A stretch of 35,462 nucleotides of DNA from Chthonomonadaceae bacterium (GCA_027450145.1 DAIDKH010000044.1:1-35462); one strand, 5' to 3'. Positions 8,460-17,179 are shown, numbered from the stretch's first letter. Program-made: numbers and translations. Notes: generated by a model from the sequence alone, not told the origin.

Positions 8460-11456
8460 TTATCGGCCGACCTGCGTGTTGCGCATCGCAAGGTTCCAGC
8501 TACTGGCTTCTTCTACGATGAGGTGAACATTGGCAGCCGATGCACCTTGTTGATCGAAGATCTCGATCGTGTTTTTACCTGGCTTAAGCCAGCTCTCAGG
8601 AAGGTACATTCCTGGTGCAGGAGTGGGATCAGGATACCTGCCCAGGTTATGTCCATTTAGCCATGCCGAGCCGCCGAACAGGCCACTGGTCATCAATCGA
8701 TAAATGGGGTGAACGCCTTCAGCGCCGTAGGCTGGCAGTGTAAATTCGGCTCGATACCAGGTTGGAATACCGCTTGCCTTTCCACCTTCATAAGGGAGCC
8801 AGTGTGAACTCTGCTGCTTATCAAACCTAACGCCACCATGGTATTTCCAGCCGCTTATAGGCGTACCGGTTTCCGGTGTAGTAGTTTCTAGCAACGCGGG
8901 TTTGTCTAGGCCGCCAGTCCCATCAGTGTTATGAATGAGTACGGCCAACACATTTTTGCCATTCGGATTCCATGCTCTATCGAGTGAAACTGTGAACGAG
9001 GTATCCCATCCTGCGTGTTCGCCCACTATCTTGCCATTGAGATAGACAATTCCGTCGTCATCCACGCTGCCAAAATATACAGAATGATGGGGCGCCGTGC
9101 TAGCAGGTAGATCAATCCGTACCCAAACCCAACCGGGGCGGTTGTTGAAAAGATCCTGCCCTATGCTGGCACTTAGCCACTGTCCACGAGCAATTGGACC
9201 GGCGGCGTCTGCTGCATCGGATGCCGCTGGATTGTTTACCGCCTGCCATTTCCAGGCAGTAAGAGGAATGCCTGGGTGTCCCATTGGCAAACCGTTTCGC
9301 AGGAACACCGGCCCTGAAAGGCCTTTGCGGTCTACCGAATTAAGTGGTCCTATGTACGAAAAGCGCTTAGGACGTCCGTAATGGGTGGTAAACACCGACA
9401 CTAGATTAATGCCCTTACGTAATGTCACTCCGGCATTTTGCGCGACGGGATTCTGTGTGCGGCGGATTAGTTGACCAGTGAACTGGGGCCGTCCGTTGAC
9501 AAAAACCTGCAACCAATCGCCCACATCCGAAAAGTGCAAGGTATAGCTGCCCGCTCTCTGTACATTCAACAGCGAACGGTACCAGGCATAACATCCGTTA
9601 TAGCCATCCGCTCCCATCTGGCGTGGATTGGGTGAAAACAACCAATTCAGGCTCTGAAACTTGGTGCTTGCCGGTTCGTCGCCAGGTCTCACGTGCCAAG
9701 AAACAAGCTTCGGAGCTACGGGCATGGGTCGGGCAGCTGGGTCGGCAGTGCTCAACACGTGTGCCTCTCCAGTTGCACCATAAACACGAGCTGGTACAGC
9801 CATCGTGTCCGCAGCCGGTTCATCGCACTGAAGCTGTAGCTTGGTCCCCTGAAGTCTAGCAGTGCCGACGTACGCGGGCCCCACCACTATAAACTCCCTA
9901 TCACCGGCCTTTACATTCCATGTGTGATCGGCGCTGCGCTCGTTTTCCCATAGCACTCGTATCACCCTGCCAGCCGATGCAAAACTGAAGAGCTGAGGTT
10001 CGTCAGACGCTTGGGCCGTTAGCGTAACACCGTTGGCGAATTTTTGCCAATGAGAACCGCCAACTAATTCGTGGGGCGAACTACACAAAAATTCCATCTT
10101 GCTCGAACTGTCCGTTGGCCCATAGACAACAAGCGTTGTTTCAGTTGCACTCTGGTTAACGATGCTAAGCAGGCGTGGTTCACACAGCTTCAATTCGACG
10201 CCTGGTTTTAGGGCATAGTTTAGAATAACTGGCCGCACCTCGCCGCTGAGAACGTGAAGGGAAGCATCCTGTCCAAGAACGTGCAGCGTAGTGGTCTGTG
10301 TTACACTCGTATTATTGTCGAGAAACACCACCGTGCCATCCGGTGCAGTACGCGCGGTAATGCGAACATCCGAATTGCTTCCTGAGCCAGAATATTTATC
10401 TGTACTGTCGTCGCTCTCTTCCAGAATTCGGGGAAGGCTTACGGCGAACATGGCAGCCTTCTTAAAGCGGTAATAGACTGGCCGAAGGTCGCCTGCCTGC
10501 CCTATGGCGCCGGCGTAATCGTACGATGCAGCATCTTCGTCATTATTCCAGTAGCCGAAATTACTCCCGCCGTGCAGCATGTAATAGTTGTAGCCATTAC
10601 CGCCGTAGGCGATAATATGCCACGTTCCGCGATCGAAAAAGCGTAGTCGTGAAGGACTCAGCGGCCCGTAAAGGTTGTACCAACCTGGCCAGAATTCAGT
10701 CGTATACCAAGGATTTACCCTGTTTGCACTACTCCACGGTGTGTTTCCTGCCGGATCGCTGCCATGATGCAGCCCGCTAAAAAAGTAAGGTACCTGAATG
10801 CCGTACTCTAGCGCCTGCTGCTGCAGAAAGTGGAAGTACTGATTCGGCATGTCGGTGCCCCAACCAAATGGGTGCTCGTTTTCCAACTGTACCATAATGA
10901 CCGAACCGCCATGATTTATCTGGTTACGAGCGACGATGGGAAGCAACTTACTGAAGAATTGATGCACCGCGTCCTCAAATGGCTTGTTGGGGGTACGGAC
11001 ATCTAATCCCTTAACGAACTTTAGCCACACGGGATAACCGCCACTATCCCACTCTGCACAGTAATATGGGCCAACGCGGACGGTGGCATACATACCCAGG
11101 CTGTGAACCAGTTTGAGAAATGCATCCAGATCGTATCGCCCAGTAAAGTTGAACTGGCCGGGTTCGGGCTCATGTGCATTCCAAAAAAGGTAAGACTGCA
11201 CCGTATTGAACCCGGCGCGCTTCATCTTCAGCAACCTATCACGCCATAGCGCGCGTGGGACCCTGGCATAATGCATACTGCCTGAAACAATAAATGTGCG
11301 CTTCCCGTTGATAAGGAAGCCTCGACCGTCGAAGTTTATGTATGGCGCGGCGGCAGCGGCGGGCCTGAACATGTGATCATTTGCCGTGGCGCGAATGGGT
11401 GTTAAACAGCACATGGCGGCTAGGCCAGCAAGTGTGGCTCGCGAATTCCAACGCAT
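8460..11456 (-). CDS. Secreted GH35 beta-galactosidase
   Basis: The protein has 998 residues. The start at 11456 is chosen because GAGG lies 8 nt upstream and the first 25 or so residues then form a signal peptide (hydrophobic LAGLAAMCCLTPI, then ATAND). The open frame runs 35 codons further upstream without that logic. The TIM-barrel domain shows GH35 hallmarks: GSMHYARVPRALWRDRLLKM, FWNAHEPEPGQFNF, AEWDSGGYPVWL, VQLENEHPFGWG (likely acid/base Glu194) and TEFWPGWYNLYG (likely nucleophile Glu254). Later beta-sandwich modules carry jelly-roll patterns such as DWLQVFVNGRPQFTG and SAWLNGHNLGRYP. It should remove non-reducing beta-galactosyl residues from glycans outside the cytoplasm. Substrate is not readable from sequence; no transporter or sugar-catabolic partner lies beside it. 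Confidence 0.9.
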   Translation of the reverse strand: MRWNSRATLAGLAAMCCLTPIRATANDHMFRPAAAAAPYINFDGRGFLINGKRTFIVSGSMHYARVPRALWRDRLLKMKRAGFNTVQSYLFWNAHEPEPGQFNFTGRYDLDAFLKLVHSLGMYATVRVGPYYCAEWDSGGYPVWLKFVKGLDVRTPNKPFEDAVHQFFSKLLPIVARNQINHGGSVIMVQLENEHPFGWGTDMPNQYFHFLQQQALEYGIQVPYFFSGLHHGSDPAGNTPWSSANRVNPWYTTEFWPGWYNLYGPLSPSRLRFFDRGTWHIIAYGGNGYNYYMLHGGSNFGYWNNDEDAASYDYAGAIGQAGDLRPVYYRFKKAAMFAVSLPRILEESDDSTDKYSGSGSNSDVRITARTAPDGTVVFLDNNTSVTQTTTLHVLGQDASLHVLSGEVRPVILNYALKPGVELKLCEPRLLSIVNQSATETTLVVYGPTDSSSKMEFLCSSPHELVGGSHWQKFANGVTLTAQASDEPQLFSFASAGRVIRVLWENERSADHTWNVKAGDREFIVVGPAYVGTARLQGTKLQLQCDEPAADTMAVPARVYGATGEAHVLSTADPAARPMPVAPKLVSWHVRPGDEPASTKFQSLNWLFSPNPRQMGADGYNGCYAWYRSLLNVQRAGSYTLHFSDVGDWLQVFVNGRPQFTGQLIRRTQNPVAQNAGVTLRKGINLVSVFTTHYGRPKRFSYIGPLNSVDRKGLSGPVFLRNGLPMGHPGIPLTAWKWQAVNNPAASDAADAAGPIARGQWLSASIGQDLFNNRPGWVWVRIDLPASTAPHHSVYFGSVDDDGIVYLNGKIVGEHAGWDTSFTVSLDRAWNPNGKNVLAVLIHNTDGTGGLDKPALLETTTPETGTPISGWKYHGGVRFDKQQSSHWLPYEGGKASGIPTWYRAEFTLPAYGAEGVHPIYRLMTSGLFGGSAWLNGHNLGRYPDPTPAPGMYLPESWLKPGKNTIEIFDQQGASAANVHLIVEEASSWNLAMRNTQVGR

Positions 11457-11532
11457 TTCAAGTACCTCAATGATAAAAATGTTTGCCACGTTGAATTCAT
11501 CGGAGACGAAGGAATATCCTGCACAATAGTCA

Positions 11533-11571
11533 AGTTTATTCGCAAAAACACGATGGCTCAACTATTTGAGC
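11533..11571 (-). promoter_or_regulatory. Possible GH35 promoter with overlapping palindrome
   Basis: On the minus strand, TTGAGC (11561-11556), a 17-bp spacer and TAAACT (11538-11533) form a moderate sigma70-type promoter about 75 bp upstream of the GH35 ATG. The -35 hexamer is one arm of a perfect inverted repeat GCTCAA-CTAT-TTGAGC at 11556-11571, the position expected for a repressor operator. No cognate regulator gene is in the window. Confidence 0.4.
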
Positions 11572-11697
11572 ACAATTTGCTTACTATTACAATACCGTTA
11601 ACGAGACCAATGGGTAGTAACGGTGCTCGAAACCTCATCGCTAATTAAGTCGTCCTGCAATTACAATGCGATGTCAAAGAACCCAGCATGGTTAAAG

Positions 11698-11709
11698 TAG
11701 TAGCTACTA
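11698..11709. promoter_or_regulatory. Perfect 12-bp palindrome upstream of membrane protein gene
   Basis: TAGTAGCTACTA is a perfect palindrome about 50 bp before the earliest start of the downstream gene. It could be a dimeric repressor site in the divergent intergenic region (11457-11757), which otherwise holds no gene. A 12-bp palindrome can arise by chance, so the weight is low. Confidence 0.3.
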
Positions 11710-11757
11710 TGTTCATGCCAACGCTATTCCGTGCAATAGGGCAGATTTATCTTATCT

Positions 11758-12747
11758 GTGAAAGGGCGCCTGTTGCTCACAATGTCAAAACGCAATGCCA
11801 TATTATCGTTGATTTTATGTTCTTCGATATTTCCTGAGTTGTTTACAGGCAGTACCCCATTGCCGCAGTTTTTTCGTCCTCTCACACTCCCGTTCCTCAT
11901 GGTAGGCTACGGTTTGTTTGTACTGGTAATTCGCGAAGCCGCAGTGCGCATGAACGCAGGTACTACACGGATAGTACTAATGGGCCTAGCATACGGAATT
12001 GTGAACGAGGGCTTGTTCGCAAAAACGCTGGTCACCAGAAATAACCTGCCAATAAATCAGTTCGATGGATATGCCGTGGTTTTGGGCTTTAATACCGGAT
12101 GGGCCAGTGCAATCCTTCTGTGGCACGCGTTCGCTTCAGTTTTGTTTCCTATTTATCTCGTTCATTACTGCTTGCCAGATGCATCGCGGGAAAGATGGTT
12201 AACCAACAAGCAGATGGTTGTAATTACCGTAGCAATCTCGTTATTTGCGGTCGCCAACTTTCTGCTGCGACGAATAGACGGTGCTACCAACTCACCTATA
12301 CAACTATCGATTACCCTGGGCGCCATTTTTGCACTGGTGCTTGCAGCCGTCCTTTTAGAGGGATCGCCGCTACCGCTTGCGCACAACAATGGCAGACCTG
12401 CAATAGCCGTGGGAATGTCAGCTGTAATCCCCATGGCGGCCCTCATCATAATGGCAACTGAACGCATACCGCCAGCGATCTACTTTCTGGTTCTCTTATT
12501 GATGGTGGCTGGTTACAATCGATTAATGTGGCGACTTGGCTGGGTACATCAGCCGGCCCTCGTCTACTTTGGTGTGGGATGGTACATCCAGAACGCTGTT
12601 GGATCCATAATCGCAAGCCTTCACAACCCTTCACTTGCCGCCTTAATGCTGGTGGTTGACACCATGCTAATCTCAGCCACATACTGTTCTGTGGCTAAAG
12701 CCTCTAAGCGCCAGCAGCACGACGCCTACGAGCAGGTTGCGACTTGA
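11758..12747 (+). CDS. Multi-pass membrane protein of unknown function
   Basis: I do not recognise the family. The frame starts at GTG 11758 (329 residues), but ATG 11782 (MSKRNAILSLILCS) is an equally plausible start; neither has a strong ribosome-binding site. The product has about nine hydrophobic segments of helix length (for example LTLPFLMVGYGLFVLVI, ISLFAVANFLL, LGAIFALVLAAVLL, YFLVLLLMVAGY) joined by short loops. Charged residues embedded in or near the membrane (REAAVRMN, GIVNEGLFAKTL, a Trp-His pair in LLWHAFASVLFPIYL) hint at a catalytic or transport role. The pattern is not a complete CPBP protease (no EExxxR). It stands between divergent GH35 and convergent ABC exporter genes, with a hairpin after it. 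It is probably a real gene of unknown role. Confidence 0.65.
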   Translation: MKGRLLLTMSKRNAILSLILCSSIFPELFTGSTPLPQFFRPLTLPFLMVGYGLFVLVIREAAVRMNAGTTRIVLMGLAYGIVNEGLFAKTLVTRNNLPINQFDGYAVVLGFNTGWASAILLWHAFASVLFPIYLVHYCLPDASRERWLTNKQMVVITVAISLFAVANFLLRRIDGATNSPIQLSITLGAIFALVLAAVLLEGSPLPLAHNNGRPAIAVGMSAVIPMAALIIMATERIPPAIYFLVLLLMVAGYNRLMWRLGWVHQPALVYFGVGWYIQNAVGSIIASLHNPSLAALMLVVDTMLISATYCSVAKASKRQQHDAYEQVAT

Positions 12748-12771
12748 TTCGATGCACCTGCCGCGGTTCAC

Positions 12772-12823
12772 CCGGCGCGAAATAAACTACATGCTGATTG
12801 CGCACTTTTCGCCGGCTTTTATT
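12772..12823 (+). terminator. Weak terminator-like hairpin after membrane protein gene
   Basis: CCGGCG (12772-12777) pairs with CGCCGG (12810-12815). After a 2-nt bulge, AAA pairs with TTT. The T-rich CTTTTATTT follows. The long loop makes it a modest candidate. Confidence 0.4.
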
Positions 12824-12858
12824 TAAGAGAGTTCAGCACCTGCCCGTGGCAAACAAAC

Positions 12859-12913
12859 ATGACCAACATTCAGCGATACTGAGTGATTACACCACTCGCT
12901 GACTGTTGGTCAT
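12859..12913 (-). terminator. Long imperfect hairpin downstream of the ABC exporter
   Basis: ATGACCAACA (12859-12868) pairs with TGTTGGTCAT (12904-12913), and TCAGCGA (12870-12876) with TCGCTGA (12896-12902). That is 17 of 18 positions paired, with one internal mismatch. On the minus strand it is followed by GTTTGTTT, so it may terminate the ABC exporter transcript 40 nt past its stop. An inner GAGTG/CACTC pair competes with the helix end. Confidence 0.55.
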
Positions 12914-12952
12914 ATATTACGTCACTGTTGATAAGTGGTTGATTCGGACGGT

Positions 12953-15268
12953 TTACAGGGCCCTCAACTGATTAATTTGCGTTTGAACCCGTACCAAGCC
13001 CGCATAGACGCCATCGATATCCATGAGTTCATCGTGGGTACCACTCTCCACCATCTTGCCATCTTTCATAACCACAAGCCGATCCGCGTTGCGCAGGGTC
13101 GAGAGCCTGTGAGCAATAGCAAAGGTAGTTCGGTTCTGTATGAGACGAGCGATCGCGTCCTGAATAAGCTTTTCCGTTTCGGTGTCTACAGAGGCAGTCG
13201 CTTCGTCTAGTATGAGAATGCGCGGGTTATGCAAAATAGCCCGGGCAATGGAGATCCGCTGCCGTTCACCACCAGACAACCGTTGCCCTCTCTCACCCAC
13301 GCTGGTGTCGTATCCATCGGGAAACCGCATGATGAACTCATGACAGTTAGCAGCCTTTGCAGCGGTAATGACCTCCAGCGGAGTCGCATCTGGCCGCGAG
13401 TAGGAGATGTTGTCGTAAATAGTGCCAGGGAACAGGAAAGGTTCCTGTGGAACTATTCCCAGCTGCCTCCGGAAGTCGGCTCGTGAGATGTTCCTGATGT
13501 CGACGCCATCTACCGTGATTGTGCCTTCTGTGGGATCGTAGAACCGTGACAACATATTGATGATAGTCGTTTTGCCAGCACCGCTGTGCCCCACTAAGCC
13601 GATCATCTCGCCAGATTTCACGCAGAGTGAGAAGTTTTCCAGTGCCCGCCGAGCGTTGTCATAGGTGAATGTTACGTGATCAAATTCCACGTCGCCGCGC
13701 ATTTCAGGCATCCCCACGGCATCGGGTGCGTCTACTATTTCGGGATCTGTATCCAGTACCTCGAAAACACGCTCTGCCGCGGTCATCGATCTGGTAGACC
13801 AGTCTAGAACCTGACTGAAGTTCATGAACGGTTGGTAGAAAGACATCAGGTAGCCGTTGAACATTGTAAGCGTTCCAATCGTCATCACCTCCGAGATAAC
13901 GAAGTGGCCGCCCACGAGCCAGATAATGTACGATCCAACAGACATCAGTAGACCCAACAATGGCCAGAAGGTAGCCCGGAATGCGTTTGCATCATAGCTT
14001 GCCTGGAAAACAGACTGGTTTCGGTTGCCAAAGAAGTTGACCTCGCGATCTTCCTGGGCGAACGCCTTCACGACCCTCATACCTGACAGCGTGCTGTTAA
14101 GTACCGAATACATCTTACTTATTCGGTGCCACACAACGTGATAGCGCCGCCGCGCTCGTGGCATAAACCACCGGGCCAGGAAGAAAATACCTGGCGCAGG
14201 CAGCAGCATGAGCAACGCCAGTTCAGTGTTCAGCTTAAACAGGATTATTCCAATGCCAACCAGCGTCAGAATGTTCGTCGTTAACCAGGGCACCCCCCCC
14301 TGCAGAAAGTCCCAGAGGTTATCTGAGTCGCCGGTAACTCTAGACATCACCGACCCGGTGCTGCGCTTATCGTAATAGCTGAGTGACAACTGGTTAAGCT
14401 TGGCATATAACGCCATGCGTATGTCCATAGCGATACGACCGCCAAGCCACGGGTTCAAACGTTGTTGGGCATAGTTAAGCGCGGTGCTAGCCAGTTTAAC
14501 GACTGCCAACAGGATGACCCAGAGAACAAGCACGTGAAAACTAGGGCGAGGAGCAGGAATGTACACGTGGTTGGGACCATGGTGCCCAACGGGCCTTAAT
14601 AGGTCGATGATACGACCGGCAACATAGGGCGGTGTGAGATCTGTAAGAGTCGAGCCGACGATGAGCGCAACGCCCAACAGCACCTGTGGTTTGTAGGGTG
14701 CAAGGAACTGGAACAACCGCATAAGTATGGCGCGTTTGTCCAAACACGCAGGACACACGTCGGTATCGTCAGCCAGAATGCGCTGACATTTTGGGCAATG
14801 TCGGCGCTTTCGTTTAACAGTCTCCGCACCCGGGTCCTCACCGCGGGCAAGGGCACTCAGCTTTCTAGCCACCAGGTTTGCATCAGCATTGACGGCATGT
14901 GAGAAGCGCATGAGCGGCACGGTCTCAGTGGAGGTGAGTGCCTGCAGTTCGCCGTTACCAATCTGCATTTCGGCGCGAACTTCCCGGACCTCGCCCAAAG
15001 GTATGGATTTAACAAGTTTGGCCTGTTTTCCGCCATTAGGAGCAAATACAAGAATCTGCTCACGGTCGGCTACGAGCCATTCTGGGGAAAATTCTCCGCG
15101 TACGTTGATATCTGTAGCAAAAGCGATACGGGAATCCTTGTCGGCTCCCATTTCCTGCCTTGGAAGAGAATCTAGGGAACGAAGACCGTTCTCGACTTCC
15201 TCCGGCAGAACTTCCAGTAAAGCCAATGTAATCTCCGGTTCAGATTGAATTGCAATGAGTTGCAGCAA
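12953..15268 (-). CDS. ABC exporter with N-terminal accessory domain and zinc ribbon
   Basis: The protein has 771 residues. Residues about 40-145 form a soluble beta-rich domain, possibly PH-like (PEWLVADREQILVFA, then IPLGEVREVRAEMQIG). Residues 158-175 are a zinc ribbon, CPKC-x10-CPAC (Cys158, 161, 172, 175). Residues about 185-500 are a six-helix type I exporter membrane domain. Residues about 530-771 are the nucleotide-binding domain with Walker A GHSGAGKTT (Lys566), signature LSGGERQR and Walker B ILILDEATAS. The ABC core is of the MsbA/multidrug type; substrate unknown. The homodimeric exporter core is standard but the N-terminal fusion is not. Start choice is unsure: TTG 15268 immediately follows an in-frame stop and lacks a ribosome-binding site, whereas TTG 15226 has GGAG 6 nt upstream. 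Confidence 0.88.
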   Translation of the reverse strand: MLQLIAIQSEPEITLALLEVLPEEVENGLRSLDSLPRQEMGADKDSRIAFATDINVRGEFSPEWLVADREQILVFAPNGGKQAKLVKSIPLGEVREVRAEMQIGNGELQALTSTETVPLMRFSHAVNADANLVARKLSALARGEDPGAETVKRKRRHCPKCQRILADDTDVCPACLDKRAILMRLFQFLAPYKPQVLLGVALIVGSTLTDLTPPYVAGRIIDLLRPVGHHGPNHVYIPAPRPSFHVLVLWVILLAVVKLASTALNYAQQRLNPWLGGRIAMDIRMALYAKLNQLSLSYYDKRSTGSVMSRVTGDSDNLWDFLQGGVPWLTTNILTLVGIGIILFKLNTELALLMLLPAPGIFFLARWFMPRARRRYHVVWHRISKMYSVLNSTLSGMRVVKAFAQEDREVNFFGNRNQSVFQASYDANAFRATFWPLLGLLMSVGSYIIWLVGGHFVISEVMTIGTLTMFNGYLMSFYQPFMNFSQVLDWSTRSMTAAERVFEVLDTDPEIVDAPDAVGMPEMRGDVEFDHVTFTYDNARRALENFSLCVKSGEMIGLVGHSGAGKTTIINMLSRFYDPTEGTITVDGVDIRNISRADFRRQLGIVPQEPFLFPGTIYDNISYSRPDATPLEVITAAKAANCHEFIMRFPDGYDTSVGERGQRLSGGERQRISIARAILHNPRILILDEATASVDTETEKLIQDAIARLIQNRTTFAIAHRLSTLRNADRLVVMKDGKMVESGTHDELMDIDGVYAGLVRVQTQINQLRAL

Positions 15269-15395
15269 TTAAAGTGTCATACATATTACCTTAATTGACG
15301 AACAACCACTCATGCCGTTAGCAATTAATGCCGCATCAATCTAAAACGGTTTAATGCGCGTCGTGTTTTGCTAAATCTGCTGTTTAGCAGGGATT

Positions 15396-15983
15396 TCAAC
15401 TGGCGCTGTAAATCGTTGAGCTGCCACCAACTAGCAGGACATCGTGACTGAACGTGAGAGTATGGCTTTTGGAGTTTAAGCTGGCATGGAGAGTGTAATC
15501 TGCCTTACCAATCGTTAGATCCACCCGATTACCAGAAAGAATCTTGTAGGTACCGTGCCAGTTTGCAGTAAGTTTATAGCCGTCACCGCTCTCGGTAACG
15601 CTGTCTACAGAGTGATCCGGGAATGGTAAATGGGCCGTACCGGCCGGGCTATCGGCGCGCAGGATGGTAGTCCCCTTTACCGACCCGCCGCTGAACTGAA
15701 CAGTCTGCTTAATCACACCAGGGAATTGACTTACCGCGTTTGCGCTTAGAACCCAATTTCCATTTAATTGAGCGCTGGTAAGGCCCTTCAATACGTGCAT
15801 CTGCTTGGCGTGTACCGTATACGCGATACCTGCCCCAGCCAATAATGTGAGTGCCACACCTATCAGAAGCTTCTTCTTTTTACCACCACGATGAATTTGG
15901 CTGTCCTCGTCCAGACGGTCGTCATCTAGCCCCATATCTGTCCAGGCACCAGATTCCTGAACTGCTAATTGTGCGTCGCTCAT
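15396..15983 (-). CDS. Single-pass membrane protein of unknown function
   Basis: I do not recognise the family. The 195-residue product has an acidic cytoplasmic N terminus (about 1-32, DDDRLDEDSQ), a basic KKKK stop-transfer cluster, one membrane helix (about 38-58) and an exported C-terminal domain of about 135 residues. That domain is rich in alternating polar/hydrophobic strands (LNGNWVLSANAVSQFP, TTILRADSPAGTAHLP, VDLTIGKADYTLHASLN), suggesting a small beta-barrel or lipocalin-like fold. There are no catalytic motifs and no cysteines. It lies upstream of the ABC exporter on the same strand with a 127-nt gap, so co-regulation is possible but not shown. The ribosome-binding site is weak. 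Confidence 0.6.
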   Translation of the reverse strand: MSDAQLAVQESGAWTDMGLDDDRLDEDSQIHRGGKKKKLLIGVALTLLAGAGIAYTVHAKQMHVLKGLTSAQLNGNWVLSANAVSQFPGVIKQTVQFSGGSVKGTTILRADSPAGTAHLPFPDHSVDSVTESGDGYKLTANWHGTYKILSGNRVDLTIGKADYTLHASLNSKSHTLTFSHDVLLVGGSSTIYSAS

Positions 15984-16255
15984 TGCCGCTCGCTTTCTGT
16001 CGCGTTACCCACCCTTATCTATATCGGGATTAGGTTAACAATGCACGAGGACAAGTATCGGCAAATCACCCGCTTGAGAATATTGTACCAATTGCTAGGT
16101 TTTAAGCGTCCTAAAATCACGGAGCACCTGCACCATATTTCAACGCTAGCCGTGTACAAACGAAGTGCGGGCCAGTATTGCACTCTCGTTGCAACACTGT
16201 CCCGCAATGCAGATATGGAGACCGTCATATTGGTAACGGTCCACGCACATTTTAA

Positions 16256-17179
16256 TCAGTGGCAGCGATCTATGGCCATCATTAGGAACAGAAGCGCGAG
16301 GTAGATCATAGAGTATTTAAATAGCCACAACGCTTGTTTGCGCTCTATGACTTTAACCAAACCAACTGTATAGTAGGCTAGCATAACATTTAAAATGACG
16401 GCACTTACCAGGTACGTGTCACCGGTATAGTGTAATGCCGCGGGCACCAAGGAGATAATCACCGTAAGGACCATGTAAATCGCAATTTGAATAACGGTTT
16501 GACGTTCTCCTCTTACAACGGGCAGCATAGGTATGTTGGCCGCTGCATAATCGTCTTTTAGCAGCAGAGCAAGCGCCCAAAAGTGCACCGGCGTCCAGAA
16601 GAAGACGATTGCAAACAATATCCATGCCAACGGCGATAGACTATGCTCCGCAGCGGCCCACCCAACCACGGCGGGAAAGCAACCTGCAGCGCCGCCGATA
16701 ACGATGTTGTGCCAGGTCCGGCGTTTTAACAGGAGCGTATAGATCACCACATAGAACAACAGTCCCGCATCCGCAAGCAATGCACACAAGGTGCCACCAT
16801 AGTGCTGAAGCAGAAAATTAGACAATACGGTGAGAACGATGGTGAATACTATTGCGTCACGACGAGAAACGGTACTGGTCACGATGGGACGCTGTGCCGT
16901 TCTCGCCATTCGTATATCGATATCCTGATCGATAATCATGTTGATCGTATTAGCCGCCCCGGCAATCATGTAGCCGCCAATTGCGACCGCCGTAAACAGA
17001 GCCAATGATATTGGGTGTCGGCCGGCAGCGCCAATGTACAATGAGGCCAGCGTAGTAAACAGCAGCAGGCTGATAACCCGCGGTTTTGTAAGCGCCAGGT
17101 AATCGCGCCAACCAGCTGTCAAATTTAGGACGGCCGGTGTGGTAGCCGGCGGAGCCAACGAACTATCCGAACTTTTCAA
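16256..17179 (-). CDS. ctaB: Protoheme IX farnesyltransferase (heme O synthase)
   Basis: This 307-residue polytopic UbiA-family prenyltransferase converts heme B to heme O for heme-copper oxidases. The first Asp-rich motif is intact: NMIIDQDIDIRMARTAQRP. The early KPRVISLLLFTTLASLYIG segment and the later FWTPVHFWALALLLKDDYA segment are also characteristic. About nine membrane helices are predicted. The start is TTG at 17179, preceded by GAAGGA about 9 nt upstream. It overlaps the end of ctaA by 17 nt, so the two are translationally coupled. The downstream gap to 15983 holds only a weak 6-bp inverted repeat (16220-16241). The oxidase subunit genes are not nearby. Confidence 0.95.
   Translation of the reverse strand: MKSSDSSLAPPATTPAVLNLTAGWRDYLALTKPRVISLLLFTTLASLYIGAAGRHPISLALFTAVAIGGYMIAGAANTINMIIDQDIDIRMARTAQRPIVTSTVSRRDAIVFTIVLTVLSNFLLQHYGGTLCALLADAGLLFYVVIYTLLLKRRTWHNIVIGGAAGCFPAVVGWAAAEHSLSPLAWILFAIVFFWTPVHFWALALLLKDDYAAANIPMLPVVRGERQTVIQIAIYMVLTVIISLVPAALHYTGDTYLVSAVILNVMLAYYTVGLVKVIERKQALWLFKYSMIYLALLFLMMAIDRCH

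Noticed and set aside
16220-16241. GACCGT/ACGGTC inverted repeat after ctaB as a terminator
   Set aside because: It has only 6 bp, a 10-nt loop and no T-tract on the minus strand.
15969-16304. 111-codon plus-strand frame between ctaB and the orphan membrane protein gene
   Set aside because: It overlaps both flanking genes on the opposite strand, has no ribosome-binding site, and shows no recognisable pattern. The 272-nt gap looks non-coding.
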